DNA of 64,000 nucleotides, taken from the NCBI RefSeq assembly GCF_000702545.1, contig NZ_JNIO01000008.1, forward strand, positions 806,001 to 870,000. Direction: 5' to 3'. The translations under genes were made by a program, and so were the position numbers. Shown piece after piece: positions 8,378 to 17,200 of this stretch. This DNA is from Selenomonas sp. AB3002. Lineage in GTDB: Bacteria > Bacillota > Negativicutes > Selenomonadales > Selenomonadaceae. The stretch's first letter is position 1. Every line of letters begins with the position of its first letter. The notes below the pieces were generated by a model. The model searched no databases, had not been told where the DNA came from, and saw nothing but the letters and a program-made list of their open reading frames with translations.

Positions 8378-8995
8378 TCAGCGAATAAAGTTAGTGGCTT
8401 GCCACGGCTCTTTTTCCGGCAAGCCAAACTGCTCCTTGCCCAGCTGGATGCTCTTCATCAGGAATGTCATATTACGCGCCAGTGTCCGCATGGTCTGCAT
8501 GCCCTCAGCATCCTGCGCAGCCTCGCCCGGCGCTCCCCCATGGGCACTATTCCAGTATTGACTGGCTGCAATGGGCATACCCGAGATGGTGAAGAACTTA
8601 TTGAGCTCATCAAAAGTTGCCGACAAACCGCCACGCCGAGCCACCACTACACTTGCCCCCACCTTCATGGTCTTGTCAAAGCTGGTGCTGAAGAACATGC
8701 GGGTCAGGTAAGCGACCAAGGTAGCATTGGCTGAAGCATAGTAGACTGGACTGCCCACCACCAGGCCATCACACTCAGCAAACAGGGGCGCGGTTTCATT
8801 GACGATATCATCAAAGACACATTTCCCCTTCTGAGCGCAGGCCCGGCAGCCTATGCAGCCACGAACAGCCTTATTGCCCACCTGAACCATTTCGACCTCT
8901 ATACCATTTCCCTCAAAGACCTGCTTCATTTCCTGCAAAGCCATTGCCGTATTGCCCTGGGGATGGGGAGAACCGTTGACCATCATGACTTTCAT
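8378..8995 (-). CDS. Cytoplasmic iron-sulfur flavoprotein (NADPH-dependent FMN reductase family)
   Basis: 205 residues with no signal peptide. It starts MKVMMVNGSPHPQGNT, a flavin phosphate loop. A C-x2-C-x2-C-x5-C cluster is present (GCIGCRACAQKGKC), then VGSPVYYASANATL. It is a paralog of the exported flavoprotein next door. The ATG at 8995 follows GGGAG by 8 bases; a GTG three codons earlier is less likely. Its own promoter region holds no TetR or MerR palindrome, only a short TTCCTAGGAA dyad near 9026. Confidence 0.85.
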   Translation of the reverse strand: MKVMMVNGSPHPQGNTAMALQEMKQVFEGNGIEVEMVQVGNKAVRGCIGCRACAQKGKCVFDDIVNETAPLFAECDGLVVGSPVYYASANATLVAYLTRMFFSTSFDKTMKVGASVVVARRGGLSATFDELNKFFTISGMPIAASQYWNSAHGGAPGEAAQDAEGMQTMRTLARNMTFLMKSIQLGKEQFGLPEKEPWQATNFIR

Positions 8996-9119
8996 TGCAA
9001 ACACTCCCTAAAATACACATTTTCCTAGGAATTACCCTCAGTAACATTTTACCAAAATTTTCCGCCAGGAAAAAGCTTTTCCGTGCATTGCATAAACCTT
9101 CAGCTAAATATTCCATTCT

Positions 9120-9534
9120 TCATCTACAGAACCGCCGATATTATGGAAGTGGGGGACATCTTGTACTCGTTATAGCCTTGGCGATTCTGCACAATATCAA
9201 GAATCGTCATTTCTATGCGCATTTCCTTGCTGGCACATACTCTTCCCCGCGCTTGGCGAAAAATATCATCATTATCCTTTTCGCCGTGAGCCTCGCCCTC
9301 CTCACCTTATCGGGAATGGTACTGTCCCAGGATCTGTTTCCGTGGTTTAGATTTGAGAGTACATGGAACTGGCGTTCCCTTCATCTGGGTGCAGCCATCG
9401 GTGCTATGGTTCTGTTATTTGTCCATCTGCTGCTTCATGCCAGGCTATATATACGCGGAAGAGTGTTTTTCGGTCTGGCAGGAATTACGTTCATGCTGGC
9501 GGCAGCCGGGGTTTTCGGCATGCCCTACCTTTGA
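9120..9534 (+). pseudogene. Remnant of a DUF4405-like membrane protein
   Basis: The frame encodes LVLVIALAILHNIKNRHFY, then two more hydrophobic segments with a LLFVHLLLHARLY motif. This matches the heme-type His pattern of DUF4405/cytochrome-b-like proteins. The expected first transmembrane helix is missing, and no start codon with a ribosome-binding site is visible, so it looks 5'-truncated. It precedes a broken flavodoxin gene; such membrane proteins and exported flavodoxins are plausible partners. Confidence 0.55.
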
Positions 9535-9595
9535 CCGTTGGTACCATCAGGTAAATGTAGACAGGAAAGCCGCCATTGCCGGAGACAAGGTGCCC

Positions 9596-10035
9596 ATGTC
9601 CGAGCGAATTCTGACGGTATATTTCAGCCGTGTGGGCAACACTAATTTCCCGTCCGATGTAGATGCTGTATCCGGTGCCTCCATCATGAAAGATGGACAT
9701 GAAATCATCGGCAACGCCGAAATGATTTGATTTTTCTTGTCTATCCGCTTTGGTGGAATACACTGCCAATGGCCCTAGAAGGTTTCTTGAAGCAATATGA
9801 TTTGACAGGAAAGACACTTATCCCTATCGTAACCCACGGCGGCAGCGGTATAGGCGAGAGCCTCAAGGCCCTCCATAAAGCAACACAGGCCAAATTCCCA
9901 GAAAGCTATCTCTGGATATCTACAGCAGCGATATTCCGGCCGCAAGGCAGAAAATCACAGACTACCTCAATGACATCAGCAAGTTATCTCTACCCAAGCG
10001 CAGAACAGGACATAAGTAAATGGGGTGCTGCATAA
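9596..10035 (+). pseudogene. Internally deleted, frameshifted flavodoxin gene
   Basis: One frame starts near 9596 with RILTVYFSRVGNTNFPSDVD, the classical flavodoxin FMN-phosphate loop, and runs to about 9725. A second frame from about 9724 gives DLIFLVYPLWWNTLPMALEG, then TLIPIVTHGGSG, the middle and C-terminal flavodoxin motifs. The central ~50-60 residues expected between them are missing and the frame changes at the junction (about 9720-9728), so no functional protein is expected. Confidence 0.7.
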
Positions 10036-10066
10036 GTTGTTTTCACTCATGCAGTACCCCATTTTT
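10019..10066. terminator. Bidirectional hairpin between convergent genes
   Basis: AATGGGGTGCTGCAT (from 10019) pairs, with one mismatch, with ATGCAGTACCCCATT, followed by a run of T. It overlaps the 3' end of the transporter gene and serves both converging transcripts. Confidence 0.65.
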
Positions 10067-10975
10067 GCGGCTACGCGCCAGTTTTTCTTCTGCTGTTGTG
10101 TTGCCGCCTCTCATGGCCAGCACTACACCGATTGAAATAAGCGCAAAACCAGGCAGGAAGTATCTGGTCATAGCTTCATCCAGTAACCAGTACCCAAGGA
10201 TAGTTCCAACCACCGGCTGGAAAAACATGAACAGTCCACCGATGGAAGCATCCATGTAAGTCAGGCCTTTACTCCATAGAACAAAGCCTGCTGTAGTTGA
10301 AACAACACCCACATAGAGCACCGAACCCCATATTTGCGGCATAGCCATCGCATTCAAGTCAGCTTCGTTAAAAAGCCACCAAAGCCCATAGGGAGTCAGC
10401 ACCGTAAATGATATCAGCACGCCATAGAACGTCAGGGCAAAAACAGAGTAGTGGCTGAGCATCTTCAAGAGTATGGACATCAAGGCCCAAGTGATTGCCG
10501 CTATACAGAGGTATATTCCCCCTAGCAAACTGCCAGTCTGAAGATTTTCCGGGTCTACCACTATGAGCAGTACACCTGCAGTGGCCAGGATAACAGACAT
10601 CAGTCGACTCAAATTGAACCGCTCATGCAGCATCAGGCAGCCAAAAACCACCATGAATGCCGGTGTCGCTGCTGTTATCACCGAGCCCATCTGCGCTGAA
10701 GTCAGCATTGTGCCGGATTCCTGAGTGACAATGGATATTGTCTGCCCAGTCAAAGCCGCAACAAGCATCAATTTCCAGTCCTTGCGCTCTATTTTCCATG
10801 AAATTCTCTGATGGAGCATGATCAGCACCAGGGGCACCAAAGCAACCCCGTACCTCATCCACACCAGCGCCACAGGTGTGATTACCCCCACCGTAAGGCG
10901 AACAGCAATGAACATAGCTCCCCAGATGCTTCCTGCCAAGGACAGCAGCATAGAGCCAATAATTAGATTTCGCAA
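10043..10975 (-). CDS. EamA/DMT-family transporter
   Basis: 310 residues with about ten hydrophobic segments in two homologous halves. Typical motifs are LAGSIWGAMFIAVRL at the N-terminus and AAITWALMSILLKML at the start of the second EamA repeat. It is an inner-membrane exporter of metabolites or drugs; the substrate cannot be told. The start is TTG at 10975, with GGAG 8 bases upstream. It is a single-gene unit converging on the decayed flavodoxin. Confidence 0.85.
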   Translation of the reverse strand: MRNLIIGSMLLSLAGSIWGAMFIAVRLTVGVITPVALVWMRYGVALVPLVLIMLHQRISWKIERKDWKLMLVAALTGQTISIVTQESGTMLTSAQMGSVITAATPAFMVVFGCLMLHERFNLSRLMSVILATAGVLLIVVDPENLQTGSLLGGIYLCIAAITWALMSILLKMLSHYSVFALTFYGVLISFTVLTPYGLWWLFNEADLNAMAMPQIWGSVLYVGVVSTTAGFVLWSKGLTYMDASIGGLFMFFQPVVGTILGYWLLDEAMTRYFLPGFALISIGVVLAMRGGNTTAEEKLARSRKNGVLHE

Positions 10976-11063
10976 CGTGTATTCTCCATTTCAAAATAAG
11001 CTTTCGCTTCCTATCTTATTACACCTCCCCCCAAAAAGTAAAGCAATCTTCATACATCTCCAC

Positions 11064-11195
11064 CTATACCAATTCCTGCCCGGCATCTTCCAGTATACGC
11101 ATCTGTTCCATAGTCTGTTCTTCCGTGACCAACTGCGGTGCGCACTGCAAAACCTCAAGCCTCCACACCGCATCACTAATGTAATAGTTCTATAT
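11064..11195 (-). pseudogene. C-terminal remnant of an unidentified gene
   Basis: A minus-strand frame without a start encodes about 40 protein-like residues, including ISDAVWRLEVLQ and VTEEQTMEQMRILEDAGQEL, and then a stop. It lies in the 346-base gap between the transporter and the RelA/SpoT-like gene. It looks like the tail of a lost gene; I do not recognise the family. Confidence 0.35.
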
Positions 11196-11322
11196 TTCGC
11201 TTTGCATTCCTGCTTATAAACTTTCATTTAGTTTTCAAAGTCAACCATATTCTTTCCATATACTTCTGGTACACTTTATCTTGTTCACAGGGCTTGACCT
11301 ACCAAGACTGGAGGGAGCAGAC

Positions 11323-12006
11323 ATGAAACAAATAAAGAAGATCAGCAAAAACATATCCGATAATGTTGCACACAGCATATACTTGCAATACGTCCGCCAC
11401 TCCCTGACCAAGCTCACGACAGTAGCGGTCATGACTATGACGGTTCTAGCCCAGAGCCTGATTGCCGAGGCCCAGGCCGCTGAACCTGACGTTACCAGAG
11501 ATGTCAGGGCGCTGGAGGTAAACGGCGCCTACCTTACCGGCCTCCCCCATCGCATAAAGGCAGAAGACAGACTGATGCAAAAGATATTAGCCGATGCGAT
11601 AAAGGACAATGTGAATCTGGCACAGGCTGCTGACAGCATCAGCGATGTACTGCGCTACACTTTGGTCATAAGAGATGAGGATTACAGCCGTCAAGTACCT
11701 GAGGCCATGCAGAAGCTCACAGACAGCGGCTATCAGGTGGTGAAATTCCACAATGCCTGGGGAGGCAAATTCTATCAAGGCATCAATGTACAGCTTTTAA
11801 GCCCTGCCGGGGTAAAGACTGAGCTGCAGTTCCACACCCCTAACTCCTACGCCATAAAGCAAGCATCCCACGAAGTTTACGAAATTCGCAAAAATCCTGC
11901 CTCCACCCCCGAAGAAGTGGCCGAAGCCACAGCCCAGAGCATAGCATACAATAATCAGGTAAAAATGCCGCCCGGTGCCAGAGACATAGTTTGGAAAACT
12001 ATATAG
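11323..12006 (+). CDS. Secreted RelA/SpoT-like (nucleotidyltransferase-fold) protein
   Basis: 227 residues from the ATG at 11323, which follows GGAGGGAG. The N-terminal ~55 residues contain a hydrophobic signal ending near IAEAQAAEP. The rest matches the pattern of RelA/SpoT-type synthetase relatives: ISDVLRYTLVI, GYQVVKFHNAWG, FYQGINVQLL, ELQFHTPNSYAIKQ and HEVYEIR. In that fold the RYT, KN.W, Y.G.N and E.QFHT residues bind nucleotide. Export of such a domain is unusual and fits a toxin or effector, or an envelope enzyme. No immunity gene is obvious. A strong terminator follows. Confidence 0.65.
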   Translation: MKQIKKISKNISDNVAHSIYLQYVRHSLTKLTTVAVMTMTVLAQSLIAEAQAAEPDVTRDVRALEVNGAYLTGLPHRIKAEDRLMQKILADAIKDNVNLAQAADSISDVLRYTLVIRDEDYSRQVPEAMQKLTDSGYQVVKFHNAWGGKFYQGINVQLLSPAGVKTELQFHTPNSYAIKQASHEVYEIRKNPASTPEEVAEATAQSIAYNNQVKMPPGARDIVWKTI

Positions 12007-12016
12007 CATACAAAAA

Positions 12017-12058
12017 AGGTGCTGTGATGAAACGTGAAAGCATTTCATCACAGCACCT
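12017..12058 (+). terminator. Perfect 16-bp hairpin terminator
   Basis: AGGTGCTGTGATGAAA (12017-12032) pairs exactly with 12043-12058 around a 10-base loop, 11 bases after the stop of the RelA/SpoT-like gene. Confidence 0.7.
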
Positions 12059-12084
12059 ACGATGTATCTCTAAAAATATTCTTC

Positions 12085-12124
12085 TTTTTGACCTATTGAC
12101 TTTTTGACCTTTAGGGGGTATAAT
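12085..12124 (+). promoter_or_regulatory. hsp20 promoter with three TTGAC direct repeats
   Basis: TTGACT (12096-12101), 17 bp, TATAAT (12119-12124). Three 8-bp units ending in TTGAC follow each other exactly (12085-12092, 12093-12100, 12101-12108), spanning the -35. CtsR sites use GGTCAAA half-sites with a 10-bp period; here the period is 8, so a CtsR site is not a clean fit. Confidence 0.65.
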
Positions 12125-12210
12125 AATAATTGCAAAGGGAAAAGGAACTCAGATAGAGGGTTCCCCCTTAGCAGACAAAGTTAAACATCCGTGAAAGGAG
12201 ATTGATCACT

Positions 12211-12657
12211 ATGTTTGGTCTGGTTCCATTTGCATCAAGTAATGAGCTCATGAGAGAAGGCAGCTTGTTCAATCGCCTGTGGGATGCCTTTGATACCCCC
12301 TTAACCACCGCAAACAGCCTTGGCTTCAAAGTCGATGTCAAAGACAACGGCACAGCCTATGAACTTACCGCCGATCTTCCCGGCCTTAAAAAGGAAGATA
12401 TAACCCTGAGCTACGAACACGACTACCTGACCCTCTCCGCTCAGAGGGAGGAAAACAATGACCAGCAGGATGAGGCAGGCAGATATTTACGTCGGGAGCG
12501 CAGCTACGGCCAGATGTCCCGTTCCTTCTACATTGCCGGTATTGATGATTCCAAAGCCACGGCAGAATTCAAGGACGGCGTACTGAAAGTCCAGCTGCCA
12601 AAAGCTCAAGCACAGCCGGAAGCCCTCCACCAGATTCCTATATCTTGCGCTGGCTGA
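12211..12657 (+). CDS. Hsp20/alpha-crystallin small heat-shock protein
   Basis: 148 residues. The alpha-crystallin domain runs from about residue 40 (FKVDVKDNGTAYELTADLPG) through LSYEHDYLTLSAQR to the FKDGVLKVQLPK strand. An ATP-independent holdase chaperone that keeps unfolding proteins soluble. The ATG at 12211 follows AAAGGAG; an in-frame TTG three codons earlier is less likely. The final IPI-like IPISC end fits the dimer-docking tail. It stands alone, with its own promoter and terminator. Confidence 0.9.
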   Translation: MFGLVPFASSNELMREGSLFNRLWDAFDTPLTTANSLGFKVDVKDNGTAYELTADLPGLKKEDITLSYEHDYLTLSAQREENNDQQDEAGRYLRRERSYGQMSRSFYIAGIDDSKATAEFKDGVLKVQLPKAQAQPEALHQIPISCAG

Positions 12658-12701
12658 CAGTCAACTCTCCCTATTTTTCACACATATCCGTAAATACTCA
12701 T

Positions 12702-12745
12702 AAGGCAAAATCCGCCTTCCCGTTTGGAATGGCGGATTTTGCCTT
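12702..12745 (+). terminator. hsp20 terminator
   Basis: AAGGCAAAATCCGCC pairs with GGCGGATTTTGCCTT around a 14-base loop, followed by TTAATTTATTTT. It lies 44 bases after the hsp20 stop. Confidence 0.8.
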
Positions 12746-12795
12746 TAATTTATTTTCCCCACATGTACACTGCCATACAGCATAACCCAACCAAT

Positions 12796-12935
12796 TCAAT
12801 CCAAATATCTGCTTAAGACATATCCCAGTTTTCCATTGTAATTGACATACCAGAAATCGTCCGTTGAAGTTTTGACAAAAATAACATATGTCCCCAAGCT
12901 TTATCGTGGTCCGTCAATATTATTTCAAGAACAAG
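12796..12935 (-). pseudogene. Remnant of a bacterial SH3 (SH3b) domain
   Basis: A minus-strand frame reads DFWYVNYNGKLGYVLSRYLD and then a stop, the typical end of an SH3b repeat (W.V.YNGK.GYV...YL). It is preceded by SLGTYVIFVKTS and, further up, an in-frame stop. It is a leftover of a cell-wall-binding or bacterial SH3 protein. Between it and the next terminator, 12965-12997 reads FALTGC.A, nearly identical to the 3' end of the thiD gene at 19814. Confidence 0.5.
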
Positions 12936-12998
12936 AAAATCCCTGATGACATTCTGTAAATCCATTCCTTCGCCGCCAAACAACCTGTCAGGGCAAAA

Positions 12999-13026
12999 AA
13001 TTGACCGTCAAACATAACGGTCAATT
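12999..13026 (-). terminator. Terminator of the DUF362 gene
   Basis: AATTGACCGT and ACGGTCAATT form a 10-bp stem followed on the minus strand by TTTTTT. It lies 19 bases after the DUF362 gene stop and resembles the hairpin at 8303-8331. Confidence 0.75.
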
Positions 13027-13044
13027 CTGCGGTACGATAATCAA

Positions 13045-14184
13045 TCAGTTGCCATCCGGCCCCCAGGTGCCTTTGACACCCTTCACGGCCTCGGCTGCCG
13101 TGATAATCTTGTCACCGTTATCAATATCAACCAACTGATAGCGGTCATTGCCCATACCCATTTCCTTCATGTAAGTCAGCTGGCGCATACTATGGCGGGA
13201 TTCCATGCGCTCCACCAGGTCATGCTTGCTTTCTTCGGGCAGAGCATAGACGCAGTCTACGCAAGCCTGGTCAGCAGCCAGTATGTCCAGGGAAGCCACC
13301 ATGCCGATATCCGGCGTGACCACAGGCTGGGCCGAGGTTCCGGCGCAGTCGCAGTCCACACTCATATTCCGCATCACATTGATAAAGGCAATCTTATCCT
13401 TGAAATGGCTGACTGTGGCCTGGGTGGATTCAGTCATGCGCTCCATGAATTCCTCATTGCTCACACCCCACTTGGAGCCTGAATCGCCGGCGTGAATCAT
13501 CTTCTTGCCAATCTTGCCATCGGCACAGCCAATGCCGATATTCTTGTTGGAGCCGCCAAAGCCTCCCATGGCATGGCCTTTGAAGTGGGTAAGAGCCAGG
13601 AAGGAATCGTATTTCAGCATATCCTTGCCCACAGACATTTCTGTGAACCACTTGCCATGGGGCACAGGCAGCATGGCTGTGCCGTCAGCATCAATGATAT
13701 CCACATCAGCGAAATCAGTCCAGCCGTTGGTCTGCAGCGTCTGCCTGTGCTTTTCCGTGGTGTCACGCCCGCCGCCATAATAGGTGTTGGTTTCGATAAT
13801 GGTGCCCTCTGGCAGGCGGTTATTCAGCATTTCTTTCACCCAGGGACGGGGAATGATATTGGGGCCATGAGGTTCGCCGGTATGCAGCTTGATGGCTACC
13901 TTGCCGCCCAGGTTGTCCTTCACCCTGTCATAGAGCTTCAGCATCCCCGCTGCCGACAGATCGCGGGTGAAGTACACCACGGACTCTGCCCCCTGCCTTT
14001 CGCTGTAGGGAATATAATGCTCCCCGCCGGTGCCGGCCACTTTCGCCTTCCCCACCTGCTCTTTGGCTCCCTTGTCTTTCTCCACCGCATCAGCGGCAAA
14101 AGTAGCACAGCCAGGCAGAGCGGCCATAGCCACCGCCGCCCCTGCCAGCTTCACAAATTTCCTGCGCGTCATCTTCCGGTTCAT
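13045..14184 (-). CDS. Tat lipoprotein with DUF362 domain
   Basis: 379 residues. The N-terminus MTRRKFVKLAGAAVAMAALPGC combines a twin-arginine motif and a lipobox. The remainder is a DUF362 domain: KVAIKLHTGEPH, NTYYGGGRDTTEKH, THFKGHAMGGFGGSNKNIG and a cysteine-bearing tract (VDCDCAG, ACVDC). DUF362 proteins occur with iron-sulfur redox proteins; the reaction is undefined. Its ATG at 14184 follows GAGGAGG. Its promoter is MerR-type, matching that of the CMD-cupin gene, so both probably answer the same signal. Confidence 0.85.
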   Translation of the reverse strand: MNRKMTRRKFVKLAGAAVAMAALPGCATFAADAVEKDKGAKEQVGKAKVAGTGGEHYIPYSERQGAESVVYFTRDLSAAGMLKLYDRVKDNLGGKVAIKLHTGEPHGPNIIPRPWVKEMLNNRLPEGTIIETNTYYGGGRDTTEKHRQTLQTNGWTDFADVDIIDADGTAMLPVPHGKWFTEMSVGKDMLKYDSFLALTHFKGHAMGGFGGSNKNIGIGCADGKIGKKMIHAGDSGSKWGVSNEEFMERMTESTQATVSHFKDKIAFINVMRNMSVDCDCAGTSAQPVVTPDIGMVASLDILAADQACVDCVYALPEESKHDLVERMESRHSMRQLTYMKEMGMGNDRYQLVDIDNGDKIITAAEAVKGVKGTWGPDGN

Positions 14185-14233
14185 GACATTGACCTCCTCA
14201 GCTGCTACTTAACTTTCGTACTATCCTGTTTCT

Positions 14234-14264
14234 ACTTTACAACTTGAAGCGGACTCCAAGTCAA
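14234..14264 (-). promoter_or_regulatory. MerR-type promoter of the DUF362 gene
   Basis: Minus strand: TTGACT (14259-14264), 19-bp spacer, TAAAGT (14234-14239). The near-palindrome ACTTGGAGTCCGCTTCAAGT (14242-14261) fills the spacer. Same design as 7406-7436. Confidence 0.75.
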
Positions 14265-14289
14265 GGCAGTATTTCACTTCTTATCGCCT

Positions 14290-17200
14290 TTATCCATTAT
14301 GCTCTCCACAGGAAAGCACCTCTTTTACCAGTTCAAGAGCAGCTTCCTGCTTGAAGCTGCCGATGCAGGCCTCGAGCTGCCCCACGTTTTCTGACACCTG
14401 CTTTGGCAGGGCGTACTCTTTCAGCATAGCCAGGACTTCGGTGGCGCTGTCGTAGTCGAACACGCGAAGGAATTCCTCTAAGGCCGTCATGGCTTCAGTG
14501 AGCTGCCCCTCCTCCAGAGGAGGCTTATCCTGAGCTGCTTCTGCAGGCTCACTCTCCAGCAAAAAATGCAGGTTCTCCCCCAGCCTGCGATAATCTGCCA
14601 ACAAGGCCGGGGTCTTTTGCCTGATCTCCTCCAACCGACCCTCGTCGCCCAGGCTCTCCAGCCCGGCTGCCATCTCTGACAGACTGCCGGCCCCAATGAT
14701 GCGGGCAGAGCTTTTCAGGGCGTGTACCTTGATGGTGTAGTTTGCGATATCGCCGCCAGCTGCAAACTTCTCCAAGGCGTCAGCGTTCTCCCCGGCAGCC
14801 CTGGCAAATTCCTTCAGCACTTCCAGGTAGAGCTGCGGGCTGCCCATGGCCTGGGCGGCTTTTTCTGTCTCTATGCCCTCTATTTTTGGCAGGGGCTGGC
14901 TGTCTTCTTGGGACACCGCCCCCTCTTTTTCTATCAGCCCGGCGGGCAGGAAACGCTCCACCAGTTCTTCCAGCAGTTCCGGGTCAACGGGCTTCAGCAG
15001 GTACTCAGCAAAGCCCTGCTGCAGATACATATCCCTAGCGCCAATGACATTGTTGGCAGTCATGGCAATCACCGGCACCTCCGGGCGGGATCTGCCCGGC
15101 TCACGGCGCAGCTCTGCCAGGGTTTCCTGTCCGTCCATATCCGGCATGCGGTGGTCCAGGAAAATGATATCGTAGGCATTTTCCCTGACCTTCTCCAGGC
15201 ACTCCCTGCCGCCCCCGGCTGTATCCACGGTTACTTTGGTGGCTTTCAGCAGCCCCTTCATCACCGTGAGGTTCATGGGGGTGTCGTCCACCACCAGCAG
15301 CCTGGCCCCAGGTGCTGTGAAGCGGGCCTTATAAGCCTTCCTTTCCTCCAGTCCGGGTGCCTGCGCCGCCTGACGGAAATCTCCGGCAGGAGCCCAGCTG
15401 ATGACATCCTGCAGCAGGCTGAAGGAAAAGGCAGAGCCTTCCCCATAGACGCTTCGCACCTCAAGGCTGCTTCCCATCAGAGACAGCAGCTGACGAGTGA
15501 TGTTCATGCCCAGCCCCGTGCCCTCCACATGGCGGTTGCGCTTTTCCTCGATGCGCTCAAAGGGAGCAAAGAGCTTCTGCAAATCCTCGGCCTTGATGCC
15601 GATGCCCGTGTCCTCCACAGCCACTTCCAGGGCAATCTGCCCCTCCTGCACCTTCCTGAAGCCTGCCCGCAGAGTCACGGTGCCTGTTTCCGTATATTTC
15701 ACCCCATTGGTCAGGAGGTTGGTGATGACCTGCTTCAGGCGCACCTCATCCCCGTAGAGGACTTTGGGAATGGCCTGGTCCATTTCCACCTTCAGGCTGA
15801 GGCCCTTGTCCTCTGCCCGCTTCTGGATCAGGTTCACCAGGTCACGCATGACGTCTGCCGGGGAATATTCCACGGGAATAATGGAGAGTTTGCCCGCCTC
15901 GATCTTGGAAAAGTCCAGGATATCGTTTACCAGGCCCAGCAGACTGCGGCCCGCGGTCTGAATATCCCTGGCATAGCCGTAGGTGTCATCTTCCCCGGTG
16001 CTGCGCAGAATCATCTCATCCATGCCCAGCACTGCATTGATGGGGGTGCGTATCTCATGGGACATGCTGGACAGGAAAGCTGACTTGGCCCGGTTGGCAG
16101 CCTCGGCCTCCACCGCCATTTCCGAAAGCTCATGGGTGACCATGTGCAAAAAGCGGCTCATGCGGTAGGACAGGGGGATGATGCCATCGCCTTGATGATG
16201 GTAGGGCTGGCTATGCACCTCCGCAGGGGCGCCCTCTCCCGCCTTGCCCTCCCGGAACCCCACCGCCACGAAGGAGCTGTTCAGCACCCCGCCCTGTCCC
16301 CTTTGCAGGGAAATCTCAAAATGGCCGTGACAGTATACCAGCTCCGGGAAATAGCGGCGGTAGTAGTCCCACTCCAGATGAGCCTCCTCTTGAAGAAATT
16401 GCAGGCGGTTGCCGCAGAGGGACATGTAGACAGCTTCGGGGCCAAAGGCCTTCATGCGCTCACTGCCCGCCATGGTGGAGCCCAGCACTTCCTCTTCTGT
16501 GCCATAGGAAAAGCAGAGTTTCTCCCCCTCATAGACAGGAGCAGAGAAATAAAGCGCCCCTGCATCGCTTTTGGCCAAGGGCACCATGCAGATGGGCTTG
16601 CCCCGCCGCTGTACCATCAGGGGAAATTCACAGACATTGACAACGAAAAACTCATCCCATTCCACGCCAAAATACTTCTTGTACACCTCCAGGGCGGGCC
16701 TGCCGTCAATCTCTTTCACGCAGCCCTCCCCCATGGGCTTCCTCTCACCCAGTGTCACCTCAAACTCCCGGCCCACAGGCTGCCAGCCCAGAATATAGTC
16801 CATGTAGATGTCCAGACTCTCCCCGGCATAGATGACCACCACAAAGCCGGAAGAAAGCAGTTTCCGGCCTATGGCATAGACCTCCTTCTCCTGTGCCTCT
16901 CCCCGCAGGGACTGGCCGATGGTATTGGCCATGGCCCCAAAGACAGGCAGTTCCTCCCGTCCCTCGACCACCCTGTCCATGAACCTGGTGACTGCCAGGG
17001 CAGGGTTCACGGGAAAAAGTTCCAGTCCCCGGACATGTTCCTGCCTGTCCAAAAGCTCCTTCAGCTGACTGGCTGCCCCTTCCTCTCCTCCGGGAGTGCA
17101 GGGCAGATCCACCACCAAAATCTCTGCCTCTTCAGTTCCCAGGAGGTTCAGCTTGACCCCGCACGGATGCTCCATGTCACCGGAAATGTACTCGGAGCAG

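Noticed and set aside
12085-12108. CtsR operator at hsp20
   Set aside because: The GTCAA units recur every 8 bases rather than the 10 expected for the CtsR tandem heptads.
12831-12974. A 47-codon minus-strand frame starting MDLQNVIRDF in the hsp20-DUF362 gap
   Set aside because: It overlaps the SH3-like remnant in another frame, which has the stronger family pattern, and it lacks a ribosome-binding site.
14722-16083. Long plus-strand open frame (about 450 codons) opposite the hybrid kinase, and a similar one at 16132-17559
   Set aside because: They are mirror frames of a high-GC gene with all kinase motifs on the minus strand; their translations are His/Gln/Leu-rich and show no domain.
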